From Natronosporangium hydrolyticum (GTDB lineage Bacteria > Actinomycetota > Actinomycetes > Mycobacteriales > Micromonosporaceae): DNA of 64,000 bases. A program made the translations under genes and the position numbers. Below the pieces are notes generated by a model. That model had not been told where the DNA came from and made no database searches. It worked only from the letters and a program-made list of their open reading frames with translations. Location: positions 3,844,001-3,908,000 of the forward strand of contig NZ_CP070499.1 in the NCBI RefSeq assembly GCF_016925615.1, given 5' to 3'. Of the stretch, positions 55,110 to 63,960 are shown piece by piece. Position 1 is the stretch's first letter; every line of letters starts with the position of its first letter.

Positions 55110-55993
55110 GCGTACCTCCGGTGACGACCGCGACGGTGGCGTCGACGCCGCGCCGGCCGCGCGGCAAGGTGCTCCCCCGGCTGGTGGTCCACACGCTGTT
55201 GATCGCCGGCGCGCTGGTGATGATCTACCCGCTGTTGTGGCTGGTGGCCAGTTCGCTGCGGGGCCCGGAGGAGGTCTTCCGGGAGACCGGGCTGATCCCG
55301 TGGAATCCCCGGTTCGAGAATTATCTCAACGGGTGGACGGCGCTCACCTTCGACTTCAGCCGCTTCTACATCAACTCGCTGCTGATCTCGACGCTGGCGG
55401 TGTTCGGGAACCTGGCGGCCTGCTCGATGGCGGCGTACGCGTTCGCCCGGATCCGGTTCCGGCTCCGGGGGATGTGGTTCGCGATCATGCTAATAACGCT
55501 GATGCTGCCGATTCACGTCCTGATCGTGCCGCAGTACGTGATCTTCCACCGGCTGGGCTGGATCGACAGCATCCTGCCGCTGACGGTGCCACATCTGCTG
55601 GCGGTCGACGCCTTCTTCATCTTCCTGATGGTCCAGTTCATCCGGGGCATCCCGGTCGAGCTGGACGACGCGGCGCGCATCGACGGGTGCGGGCACGTGC
55701 AGATCTTCCTCCGGATCATCCTGCCGCTGATGAAGCCCGCGCTGGTCACCACGGCGATCTTCACGTTCATCTGGAGCTGGGACAACTTTTTCGCCCAGCT
55801 GATCTTCCTCAATTCGCCCCGCAACTACACCGTACCGTTGGCGTTGCAGGCCTTCCTGGACTCCACCGGGCGCTCGAACTGGCCGGAGCTGCTGGCGATG
55901 TCCACGCTGGCGCTGGTACCGATCTTCGTGATCTTCCTGCTGCTACAGCGCCGGCTCACCGAAGGGATCGCCACCACCGGCCTGAAGGCCTGA
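55106..55993 (+). CDS. ABC sugar transporter permease (MalG/UgpE-like)
   Basis: This 295-residue protein has six helices with the EAA-type motif LDDAARIDGCGHVQIFLRII. The ATG at 55106 overlaps the stop of the first permease. No ATP-binding subunit follows; a shared MsmK/MsiK-type ATPase elsewhere is the usual answer in actinomycetes. Confidence 0.95.
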   Translation: MSVPPVTTATVASTPRRPRGKVLPRLVVHTLLIAGALVMIYPLLWLVASSLRGPEEVFRETGLIPWNPRFENYLNGWTALTFDFSRFYINSLLISTLAVFGNLAACSMAAYAFARIRFRLRGMWFAIMLITLMLPIHVLIVPQYVIFHRLGWIDSILPLTVPHLLAVDAFFIFLMVQFIRGIPVELDDAARIDGCGHVQIFLRIILPLMKPALVTTAIFTFIWSWDNFFAQLIFLNSPRNYTVPLALQAFLDSTGRSNWPELLAMSTLALVPIFVIFLLLQRRLTEGIATTGLKA

Positions 55994-56048
55994 GGGCACC
56001 GCCTACGCTTGGGACGTTTTAACGGCGGGTGGAGAGCGGAGGCACACG

Positions 56049-57092
56049 GTGGCGACCCCGATGGTGAGTATTCGGGAGGTGGCGAGCCAGGCCGGAGTAT
56101 CGGTCGGGACGGTCTCGAACGTGCTCAACCGACCGGAGATCGTGGCGCCCTCCACCCGGGCCCGGGTTCGGCAGGCCATCACCGAGCTCGGGTTCGTCCC
56201 GAACGCGTCGGCGCGGCAGCTGCGCCGGGGCCGCGGGCGGGCGCTGGGCCTGGTGGTGCTCGACGTCGCGAACCCGTTCTTCACCGACGTCGCCCGCGGT
56301 GTCGATGAAGCGACCAGCGACGCCGGCATGGCGGTCATCTTCTGCAACAGCAACGGCAGCGCCACCCGGGAGGCGGCCTATCTGGACCTGCTGGAGGAGC
56401 AGCGGGTGCAGGGGGTGCTGATCACCCCGATCGACGACGCCAACGAGCGGTTCCTGGAGCTGCGCGACCGCGGCATCCTGGTGGTGTTGCTGGACCGGAT
56501 GGCCCGCCGACCCGACCTGTGCAGCGTGTCGGTCGACGACGAGCACGGTGGCGAGCTGGCGATGCGCCACCTGCTGGAGGTGGGGCACCGCCGGATCGCG
56601 TTCATCGGTGGTCCGCTGCGGCTGCAGCAGGTACGCGACCGTTATGAAGGGGCGTTGCGGGCGATCCGGGCCGCCGGGATGGCTGACGAAGAGCTGCGGG
56701 TGTTGGAGACTCCGGCGACCACCGTGCCGGCCGGCCGGGACGCCGCGGGCCGGCTGTTGGGCCTGCCCCGCGAGCAGCGCGCGACCGCGGTCTTCTGCGC
56801 CAACGATCTGCTCGCGCTCGGGGTGTTGCAGGGCCTGACCCGGCAACGGGTCCGGGTGCCGTCCGACATCGCGATCGTGGGCTACGACGACATCGACTTC
56901 GCGGCGGCTGCGGCGGTGCCGATCTCGTCGGTACGCCAGCCGCGCCAACGGCTCGGCCGGGTCGCGGCGGAGCTGTTGATGGACGAGGCGAATCAGCCCG
57001 ACACCCACCAGCACCGACAGGTGGTGTTCGAGCCGGAGCTGGTGGTCCGCGAGTCCAGCCAGCCCGATCCGGTGGAGTACCCGGGCGGCTGA
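56049..57092 (+). CDS. LacI-family repressor, probable regulator of the rhamnose genes
   Basis: GTG 56049 (gcggagg upstream) gives 347 residues. The HTH is SIREVASQAGVSVGTVSNVL with the hinge helix ASARQLRRGRG. The periplasmic-binding-like core ends with VGYDDIDFAAAA and SSVRQPRQRLG. It sits between transport and catabolic genes and next to candidate operators at 57108 and 57172. The effector is probably rhamnose or a metabolite. Confidence 0.93.
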   Translation: MATPMVSIREVASQAGVSVGTVSNVLNRPEIVAPSTRARVRQAITELGFVPNASARQLRRGRGRALGLVVLDVANPFFTDVARGVDEATSDAGMAVIFCNSNGSATREAAYLDLLEEQRVQGVLITPIDDANERFLELRDRGILVVLLDRMARRPDLCSVSVDDEHGGELAMRHLLEVGHRRIAFIGGPLRLQQVRDRYEGALRAIRAAGMADEELRVLETPATTVPAGRDAAGRLLGLPREQRATAVFCANDLLALGVLQGLTRQRVRVPSDIAIVGYDDIDFAAAAAVPISSVRQPRQRLGRVAAELLMDEANQPDTHQHRQVVFEPELVVRESSQPDPVEYPGG

Positions 57093-57107
57093 TTCCCGCT
57101 CCGGGCA

Positions 57108-57125
57108 GGAGTTTCCGGAAACTCC
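57108..57125. promoter_or_regulatory. 18-bp perfect palindrome, candidate LacI operator
   Basis: ggagtttccggaaactcc is perfectly self-complementary with the central CG dinucleotide of LacI-family operators. It ends 6 bases upstream of a -35 element. It could also be part of the regulator's terminator. Confidence 0.55.
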
Positions 57126-57131
57126 GACCGG

Positions 57132-57161
57132 TTGACAGTCGCTCGCCGCCGCCCGTAGGCT
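57132..57161 (+). promoter_or_regulatory. Sigma-70-type promoter of the rhamnose catabolic operon
   Basis: The -35 ttgaca (57132-57137) and -10 taggct (57156-57161) are 18 bases apart, matching the actinobacterial housekeeping consensus. The mutarotase ATG follows 52 bases later. Confidence 0.7.
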
Positions 57162-57171
57162 AAGCGGCAGT

Positions 57172-57183
57172 TGAAACGGTTCA
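57172..57183. promoter_or_regulatory. Candidate LacI operator at the transcription start
   Basis: tgaaacggttca differs at one position from the perfect palindrome tgaaacgtttca typical of LacI-family operators. It lies 10 bases after the -10 element, where a repressor blocks initiation. Confidence 0.65.
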
Positions 57184-57213
57184 TCTCCTTCCGCAACGGG
57201 GTGTCGCCAGGCA

Positions 57214-57570
57214 ATGCAACGCGTCTGTTTCCGACTCCGGGTCAAGCCGGAGCGCCTCGCCGAGTACAAACGCCGCCACGCCGCCGTCTGGCCGGAGATG
57301 CTGGCCGCGCTGCGCGACGCCGGCTGGCACGACTACTCGCTCTTTCTCCACGACGACGGGTTGCTGGTGGGTTACTTCCGCACCCCCGACCTGACCGCGG
57401 CCCTGGCCGCGATGGAGCAGACCGAGGTCAACCAGCGTTGGCAGGCCGAGATGGCGCCGTTCTTCGAGTCTCTCGACGGCCGCCGGCCCGACCAGGGTTT
57501 CGAGGTGCTCGAAGAGATTTTCAACCTGGCAGACCAGCTCACCAACGAGCCAGAGAGGCACCAACCGTGA
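57214..57570 (+). CDS. rhaM: L-rhamnose mutarotase
   Basis: This 118-residue protein interconverts alpha- and beta-L-rhamnopyranose. The fold is a dimeric alpha-beta barrel with RLRVKPERLAEYKRRHAAVW at the start and WHDYSLFLHDDGLLVGYF in the centre; the His and Tyr residues of the active site are in these segments. The stop overlaps the isomerase GTG. Confidence 0.93.
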   Translation: MQRVCFRLRVKPERLAEYKRRHAAVWPEMLAALRDAGWHDYSLFLHDDGLLVGYFRTPDLTAALAAMEQTEVNQRWQAEMAPFFESLDGRRPDQGFEVLEEIFNLADQLTNEPERHQP

Positions 57571-58724
57571 CCGACGTCAAACAGGTCCTGCGGACGCAAC
57601 GGATCGAGACGCCATCCTGGGGGTACGCCAACTCCGGCACCCGGTTCAAGGTCTTTCCCCAGCAGGGGGTGCCGCGGGACCCGTACGAGAAGGTCGCCGA
57701 CGCGGCCACGGTGCACCGCTTCACCGGCGTGGCCCCGACCGTGGCGCTGCATATCCCGTGGGACACAGTGGATGACTACCAGAAGCTCGCGAGCTACGCC
57801 CGAGAGGTCGGCGTCGGGCTCGGGACCATCAACTCCAACGTCTTCCAGGACCCCGACTACATGCTGGGCAGCGTCACCCACCCCGACCCGCGGGTCCGCC
57901 GCAAGGCCACCGACCATCTGCTGGCGTGCGTCGACATCATGGACGCCACCGGCTCCCGGGACCTCAAGCTGTGGTTCTCTGACGGCACCAACTACCCCGG
58001 GCAGGACGACATCACCGCCCGGCAGGACCGCCTCGCTGCCGCCCTGTCCGAAGTGTACGACCGGCTGGGCAGCGAGCAACGGATGCTGCTGGAGTACAAA
58101 TTCTTCGAGCCGGCGTTCTACCTGACCGATGTCCCAGACTGGGGCACCGCCTTCAGCCACTGCCTGCGGCTCGGCGAACGCGCCCAGGTGGTCATCGACA
58201 CCGGCCACCACGCGCCCGGCACAAACATCGAGTTCATCGTGGCGGTGCTGCTGCGCGCCGGCAAGCTGGGTGGGTTCGACTTCAACTCGCGCTTCTACGC
58301 CGACGACGACCTGATGGTCGGGGCGGCCGACCCGTTCGGGCTGTTCCGGATCATGCACGAGATCGTCCAGGCCGGCGTGGTCGGGCCGGCCGGTGGCATC
58401 GCCTTCATGCTCGACCAGTGCCACAACATCGAGCCGAAGATCCCGGCGATGATCCGCTCGGTGATGAATGTGCAGGAGGCCACGGCCAAGGCGCTGCTGG
58501 TCGACCGGGCGGCGCTGCGCCAGGCGCAGCAGGCCGGTGACGTACTCGGGGCCAACGCCGCCCTGATGGACGCCTACAACACCGATGTCCGGCCGCTGCT
58601 GGCCGAGCTGCGCAGCGAGGACGGCTTGGACCCGGATCCGGTCGCCGCCTACCACCGCAGCGGGTACGCCGACCAGATCCGCGCCGACCGCGCCGACGGC
58701 CAGGCCGCCGGCTGGGGGGCCTGA
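57567..58724 (+). CDS. rhaI: L-rhamnose isomerase (RhaI type)
   Basis: GTG 57567 gives 385 residues. The TIM-barrel metal residues appear in LEYKFFEPAFY, VIDTGHHAPG and FDFNSRFYADDD. This is the short Pseudomonas/Bacteroides-type isomerase, distinct from the longer RhaA of E. coli. It converts L-rhamnose to L-rhamnulose. Confidence 0.93.
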   Translation: MTDVKQVLRTQRIETPSWGYANSGTRFKVFPQQGVPRDPYEKVADAATVHRFTGVAPTVALHIPWDTVDDYQKLASYAREVGVGLGTINSNVFQDPDYMLGSVTHPDPRVRRKATDHLLACVDIMDATGSRDLKLWFSDGTNYPGQDDITARQDRLAAALSEVYDRLGSEQRMLLEYKFFEPAFYLTDVPDWGTAFSHCLRLGERAQVVIDTGHHAPGTNIEFIVAVLLRAGKLGGFDFNSRFYADDDLMVGAADPFGLFRIMHEIVQAGVVGPAGGIAFMLDQCHNIEPKIPAMIRSVMNVQEATAKALLVDRAALRQAQQAGDVLGANAALMDAYNTDVRPLLAELRSEDGLDPDPVAAYHRSGYADQIRADRADGQAAGWGA

Positions 58725-58725
58725 C

Positions 58726-60756
58726 ATGAGCGTCGTCGACGAGCTGCTCAGCCGGAGCAACCGGCTCGGGGCCGACCCGCGCAACACCAACTATGCGGGC
58801 GGCAACACCTCCGCCAAGGGCGTCGAGCAGGACCCGGTCACCGGGTCCGCGGTCGACCTGTTGTGGGTCAAGGGCTCCGGCGGTGACCTCGGCACGCTCA
58901 CCGAAGCCGGGCTGTCGGCGCTGCGGCTGGACCGGTTGCGGGCACTGACCGAGGTCTACCCGGGGCCGGAGCGGGAAGACGAGATGGTCGCGATGTTCGA
59001 CCACTGCCGGCACGGGCCCGGCGGCGCCGCCCCGTCGATCGACACCGCCATGCACGGCCTGGTCGACGCCGCCCACGTGGACCACCTGCACCCGGACGCC
59101 GGGATCGCGTTCGCCACCGCCGCCGACGGCCCCCACCTGACCGAGCAGTGCTTCGGTGACCGGGTGGTGTGGGTGCCGTGGCGGCGGCCCGGTTTCCAGC
59201 TGGGGCTCGACATCGCCGCGGTCCGGCGGGAGCACCCGGCCGCGATCGGGGTGATCCTCGGCGGGCACGGCATCACCGCCTGGGGCGCCACCTCCGAGGA
59301 GTGCGAGGCCAACTCGCTGGAGATCATCCAGACCGCCCAGGCGTACCTGGACCAACACGGCCGCCCTGAGCCGTTCGGGCCGGCCGCGCCCCAGTGGCGA
59401 CCGTTGCCAGTGGCCGACCGCCGGGCCCGGGCGGCGGCGCTGGCGCCGGTGCTGCGCGGGCTGGTCGCCACCGACGCGCGCCAGGTCGGCTGCTTCACCG
59501 ACCGCGCCGAAGTGCTGGAATTCCTCGCCGGCAGCGAGCATCCACGGCTCGCCGCGCTCGGCACCTCCTGCCCCGACCACTTCCTGCGGACCAAGGTGCG
59601 CCCACTGGTGCTGGACACCCCGGCCGACGCGCCGCTGACGACCCAGCTGGCGCGGTTGCGGGAGCTGCACGCGGCGTACCGCGCCGACTACACCGCCTAC
59701 TACCAGCGGTACGCGCGGCCGGGCGACCCGGCGATGCGCGGCGCCGACCCGGCGATCGTGCTCATCCCCGGGGTGGGGATGTTCTCCTACGGCGGCGACG
59801 CCCAGACCGCCCGGGTCGCCGGCGAGTATTTTGTCAACGCCATCAACGCGATGCGCGGCGCCGAGTCGGTCTCCCGGTACCAGCCGATCGACGAGTCCGA
59901 GAAGTACCGGATCGAGTATTGGGCGCTGGAGGAGGCGAAGCTGCGCCGCCGGCCGGCGCCGAAGCCGCTGGCCTCAAGGGTCGCGCTGGTCACCGGCGCC
60001 GGCTCCGGGATCGGGGCGGCGATCGCCCGCCGGCTCGCCGCCGAAGGCGCCTGTGTGGTGGTCGCCGACCGGGACGCCAACGCCGCCGCCGCGGTCGCCA
60101 AGGAGTTGGGCAGCACCGATGTGGCGGTCCCGGTCACCGTCGATGTCACCGACGCTGCCGCGGTCGACGCCGCGGTCGACGCCACCGCGCTGGCCTTCGG
60201 CGGCCTCGATCTGGTCGTCAACAACGCCGGGATGGCGCTCTCGGCGCCGTTGACCGAGACCACCGAGGCGGACTGGGACCGGCTGCACAGCGTCCTCGCG
60301 AAGGGGTCGTTCCTGGTCTCCCGGGCCGCCGCCCGGCTGCTGGTCGAGCAGGGGATCGGCGGCGACATCGTCTACATCGTCAGCAAGAACGCGGTGGTCG
60401 CCGGCACCAACAACGTCGCGTACGGGGCGGCCAAGGCCGACCAGGCGCACCAGGTCCGGTTACTCGCCACCGAGCTCGGCGCACACCAGATCCGGGTCAA
60501 CGGGGTGAACCCCGACGGCGTGGTCCGTGGTTCGGGGATCTTCACCGGCGAGTGGGCGCAGCAGCGCGCCGACTCGTACGGGGTGCCGGTGGAGCGGCTG
60601 GGCGAGTTCTACGCCGGGCGTACCCTGCTGAAGCGGGAGGTGCTGCCGGAGCATGTGGCGAACGCGGTCTTCGTCCTGGTGGGGCCGGAGCTGACCCACA
60701 CCACCGGGCTGCTGATCCCGGTCGACGCTGGCGTGGCCGCCGCATTCGGCCGATGA
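58726..60756 (+). CDS. rhaEW: Bifunctional rhamnulose-1-phosphate aldolase / L-lactaldehyde dehydrogenase
   Basis: This 676-residue fusion has an N-terminal class II aldolase/adducin domain (residues ~20-400: HLHPDAGIAFATAA, ILGGHGITAWG) and a C-terminal SDR (~425-676: TGAGSGIGAAIARR, catalytic YGAAK). The aldolase yields dihydroxyacetone phosphate and L-lactaldehyde, and the SDR oxidises the aldehyde to L-lactate. The start is one base after the isomerase stop. Confidence 0.93.
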   Translation: MSVVDELLSRSNRLGADPRNTNYAGGNTSAKGVEQDPVTGSAVDLLWVKGSGGDLGTLTEAGLSALRLDRLRALTEVYPGPEREDEMVAMFDHCRHGPGGAAPSIDTAMHGLVDAAHVDHLHPDAGIAFATAADGPHLTEQCFGDRVVWVPWRRPGFQLGLDIAAVRREHPAAIGVILGGHGITAWGATSEECEANSLEIIQTAQAYLDQHGRPEPFGPAAPQWRPLPVADRRARAAALAPVLRGLVATDARQVGCFTDRAEVLEFLAGSEHPRLAALGTSCPDHFLRTKVRPLVLDTPADAPLTTQLARLRELHAAYRADYTAYYQRYARPGDPAMRGADPAIVLIPGVGMFSYGGDAQTARVAGEYFVNAINAMRGAESVSRYQPIDESEKYRIEYWALEEAKLRRRPAPKPLASRVALVTGAGSGIGAAIARRLAAEGACVVVADRDANAAAAVAKELGSTDVAVPVTVDVTDAAAVDAAVDATALAFGGLDLVVNNAGMALSAPLTETTEADWDRLHSVLAKGSFLVSRAAARLLVEQGIGGDIVYIVSKNAVVAGTNNVAYGAAKADQAHQVRLLATELGAHQIRVNGVNPDGVVRGSGIFTGEWAQQRADSYGVPVERLGEFYAGRTLLKREVLPEHVANAVFVLVGPELTHTTGLLIPVDAGVAAAFGR

Positions 60757-62225
60757 GCCGGCCGGCACCAGCCTCGGCCGCGCTGGCCGCGGTCGACCTC
60801 GGCGCCGACAGCGGTCGGGTGATCCTGGCGGCGGTGAGCCCGGAGCGGATCGAGCTGACCGAGGTGCACCGGTTCGGCAACCAGCCGGTCTCGGCCGGCG
60901 GCCGGCTGCACTGGGACATCCTGCGGCTCTACCACGAGACCACGGTGGGCCTGCGGGCCGCCGCGGCGGCGGTGCCGGCGCTGCACAGTGTCGGCGTCGA
61001 CTCCTGGGCAGTCGATTATGGACTGCTGGACCGCGACGGCGCGCTGCTCGGCAATCCGGTGCACTACCGGGATACCCGTACCGACGGGGTCATGGACCGG
61101 GTGGTCGAGCAGCTGGGCGCGCCGTGGCTGTACCAAACCACCGGGCTGCAGCTGCTCCCGTTCAACACGCTGTTCCAGCTGGCCGGCGCGGCCGACGACG
61201 CCCAGCTGGCGGCGGCGCACCGGCTACTGCTCCTGCCGGACCTGCTCTGCTACTGGCTCACCGGCGAACCCGGTTGGGAAGTCACCAACGCCTCCACCAC
61301 CCAACTGCTCAATGTGGAGACCGGCGAGTGGTCCGACGAGCTGCTGGCCCGGGCCGGGATCCGGCGTGAGCTGTTCGGGCCGCTACGCGCCCCCGGCGCG
61401 AACGCCGGCCGGCTCCGCGAGCAGGTCGGCGCCGGCCCGGTCCCGGTGACCGTGGTCGGCTCCCACGACACCGCGTCGGCGGTGGTGGCGGTGCCGGCCG
61501 AGACCGAACACGCGGCGTTCATCTCCTGCGGCACCTGGTCGCTGGTCGGGGTGGAGCTGCCCAGGCCGGTGCTCACCGAGGCGAGCCGGCTGGCGAACTT
61601 CACCAACGAGGCCGGGGTCGACGGCACCGTCCGCTACCTGCGCAATGTGATGGGGCTGTGGCTGTTGCAGGAGTCGCTACGCAGCTGGGCGGCGGCGGGC
61701 ACCCCGGTGGAGCTGGCCGAGGTGCTGCCGGCCGCGGCGGCCGTCCCCGGCCTGGTCTCGGTGGTGGACGCCGCCGACCCGGGCTACCTGCCGCCCGGGG
61801 ACATGCCGGCCCGGCTCGCCCGAGCCTGCGCCGAGACCGGGCAGCGGGTGCCCCAGCGACCGGCGGAGCTGGTGCGATGCATTCTGGACAGCTTGGCGCT
61901 CGCCCACTGGCGGACGGTGCGGCAGGCGCAGCGGCTCTCCGGCCGATCGGTCGAGGTGGTACACATGGTCGGTGGTGGTTCCCGGAACGAGCTGCTGTGC
62001 CAGCTCACCGCTGACGCCTGCGGGCTGCCGGTGGTAGCCGGGCCGGTGGAGGCGACCGCCCTCGGCAACGCGCTGGTCCAGGCCCGCGCGGTCGGGGTGA
62101 TCGACGGGGACCTGGCCGCGCTGCGGGCGCTGGTCCGGCGCAGTGAGCCGCTGCGCCGCTACGAACCAACGGGAGACCAAGCCCGGTGGCGTGCCGCCGC
62201 CGAGCGGATCGGTTTGGAGGTCTAG
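60753..62225 (+). CDS. rhaB: L-rhamnulokinase
   Basis: This 490-residue FGGY-family kinase has the N-terminal phosphate motif VDLGADSGRVILA and the C-terminal VVHMVGGGSRNELLCQ that binds ATP. It phosphorylates L-rhamnulose at C1 for the upstream aldolase. The ATG overlaps the aldolase stop. Confidence 0.94.
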   Translation: MSRPAPASAALAAVDLGADSGRVILAAVSPERIELTEVHRFGNQPVSAGGRLHWDILRLYHETTVGLRAAAAAVPALHSVGVDSWAVDYGLLDRDGALLGNPVHYRDTRTDGVMDRVVEQLGAPWLYQTTGLQLLPFNTLFQLAGAADDAQLAAAHRLLLLPDLLCYWLTGEPGWEVTNASTTQLLNVETGEWSDELLARAGIRRELFGPLRAPGANAGRLREQVGAGPVPVTVVGSHDTASAVVAVPAETEHAAFISCGTWSLVGVELPRPVLTEASRLANFTNEAGVDGTVRYLRNVMGLWLLQESLRSWAAAGTPVELAEVLPAAAAVPGLVSVVDAADPGYLPPGDMPARLARACAETGQRVPQRPAELVRCILDSLALAHWRTVRQAQRLSGRSVEVVHMVGGGSRNELLCQLTADACGLPVVAGPVEATALGNALVQARAVGVIDGDLAALRALVRRSEPLRRYEPTGDQARWRAAAERIGLEV

Positions 62226-62229
62226 CAGC

Positions 62230-63750
62230 ATGGCGGATTCCGGAAAGACCCGGCAGGCGCGGGTCACCCTCAGCAACCACCTGCCCGTGGGCGAGGTTGA
62301 TCCGCGGTTGTACGGCTCGTTCCTGGAGCACCTGGGGCGGGCGGTCTACACCGGAGTGTTTGAACCCGGCCACCCCGCCGCCGACGCGGACGGGCTGCGC
62401 ACCGATGTGTTGGCGCTGGTGCGAGAGCTCGGCACGACGATGGTGCGCTACCCGGGCGGCAACTTCGTCTCCGGCTACCGGTGGGAGGACGGGGTCGGGC
62501 CGCGCGAGGACCGTCCCCGCCGGCTGGACCTGGCGTGGCGGTCGGTGGAGCCGAACACCTTCGGCCTCGGCGAGTTCATGCGGTTCACCCAGGTGGCCGG
62601 GCTGGAGCCGATGATGGCGGTCAACCTCGGTACGCGCGGCATCGAGGCCGCCTGCGACCTACTGGAGTACAGCAACCATCCGGGCGGCACCGCGCTGTCC
62701 GACCTCCGCCGCGCCCACGGCGACCCCGACCCGTACGGGATCCGGCTATGGTGTCTGGGCAACGAGATGGACGGCCCCTGGCAGATCGGTGACAAGACCG
62801 CCCAGGAGTACGGCCGGCTCGCCGGCCAGACCGCCCGAGCGATGCGGATGATCGACCCCGACCTGCAGCTGGTCGCCTGTGGCAGCTCGGGGCGGAGCAT
62901 GCCCACCTTCGGCGAGTGGGAGGCGACCGTCCTGGAGCACACCTACGACGCGGTCGACTTCATCTCCTGCCACTCCTACTACCAGGAGTTCGACGGCGAC
63001 GTCGACAGCTTCCTCGCCTCCGCGGCGGACATGGAGTCGTTCATCGAAGGTACGGTCGCCACCTGCGACTACGTCAAGGCGAAGCGCAAGTCGTCAAAGA
63101 GCATCCAGATCTCCTTTGATGAATGGAACGTCTGGTATATGCATGACTCGCCGCACCCAACACCGGAGCCGTGGACGGAGGCGCCGCGGCTGCTGGAGGA
63201 TGTCTACTCGGTCACCGACGCGGTGGTCTTCGGCAGCCTGCTGATTGCGATGCTGCGCCACTGCGACCGGGTCACCGCCGCCTGCCTGGCGCAGCTGGTG
63301 AACGTGATCGCGCCGATCATGACCGAGCCGGGCGGGCCGGCGTGGCGGCAGACCACCTTCTACCCGTTCGCGCAGGCGGCCCGGTATGGACGCGGCCAGG
63401 TGCTGCGGCTGGCGATCGACAGCCCGACGTATGACACCGCCAAGCACGGTACGGTGCCGGTGCTGCACGCCACCGCGGTCACCGGCGAGGACGGGGTGAC
63501 CACGCTGTTCGCGGTCAACCGGGACACCGACCGGCCGCTGAAGCTGGTGGTGGACCTGCGGGAGCTGGCGCCCCCTGACGGCCCGGCGCACCACTCGGCG
63601 CTGGCCGACCCGGACCGGCACGCCCGCAACACCAGCGCAGAGCCGGACCGGGTGACCCCCCGGCAGCTCTCCGGCGCAGTGATCGAGGGCGGCACACTCC
63701 GCGCCACCCTCCCCCCGCTCTCCTGGAACACCATCCGCCTGAGCGCCTGA
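62230..63750 (+). CDS. GH51 alpha-L-arabinofuranosidase
   Basis: This 506-residue protein has no signal peptide. The catalytic acid/base is in WCLGNEMDGPW and the nucleophile in ISFDEWNVWY, matching GH51; a beta-sandwich C-terminal domain follows. It probably hydrolyses short arabinose-containing oligosaccharides taken up by the importer. Its place at the end of a rhamnose operon suggests pectin side-chain (rhamnogalacturonan/arabinan) use. Confidence 0.92.
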   Translation: MADSGKTRQARVTLSNHLPVGEVDPRLYGSFLEHLGRAVYTGVFEPGHPAADADGLRTDVLALVRELGTTMVRYPGGNFVSGYRWEDGVGPREDRPRRLDLAWRSVEPNTFGLGEFMRFTQVAGLEPMMAVNLGTRGIEAACDLLEYSNHPGGTALSDLRRAHGDPDPYGIRLWCLGNEMDGPWQIGDKTAQEYGRLAGQTARAMRMIDPDLQLVACGSSGRSMPTFGEWEATVLEHTYDAVDFISCHSYYQEFDGDVDSFLASAADMESFIEGTVATCDYVKAKRKSSKSIQISFDEWNVWYMHDSPHPTPEPWTEAPRLLEDVYSVTDAVVFGSLLIAMLRHCDRVTAACLAQLVNVIAPIMTEPGGPAWRQTTFYPFAQAARYGRGQVLRLAIDSPTYDTAKHGTVPVLHATAVTGEDGVTTLFAVNRDTDRPLKLVVDLRELAPPDGPAHHSALADPDRHARNTSAEPDRVTPRQLSGAVIEGGTLRATLPPLSWNTIRLSA

Positions 63751-63760
63751 ACTCGCTGAG

Positions 63761-63790
63761 TGCCCGGGAGGGCTTGCTCCCTCCCGGGCA
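63761..63790 (+). terminator. Terminator hairpin of the rhamnose operon
   Basis: tgcccgggaggg (63761-63772) pairs exactly with ccctcccgggca (63779-63790) over a 6-base loop, 10 bases after the stop. Confidence 0.8.
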
Positions 63791-63870
63791 GGTCAACCGA
63801 GGTCCGCTACGTGGCCTACGAGAACTGCTAGCACAAACGGAGCAGTCTCGGTAGCGCCACGGCGCGCCCG

Positions 63871-63960
63871 CCGGCCCTTGGTGGGTTGAGTGGTGATCCA
63901 CTAGGACGCTGTAACGGGTCATACCTGGCAAGTCGGGCGCCACTCAGCCCACCAAGCCGG
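63871..63960. repeat. Long imperfect inverted repeat near the right edge
   Basis: The arm cttggtgggttgagtgg (63877-63893) matches 63940-63956 with one G-T wobble; the stem extends by ccggc/gccgg with a 2-base bulge, around a ~46-base loop. It may be a second terminator for a convergent gene beyond the window or a small repeat element. Confidence 0.5.
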
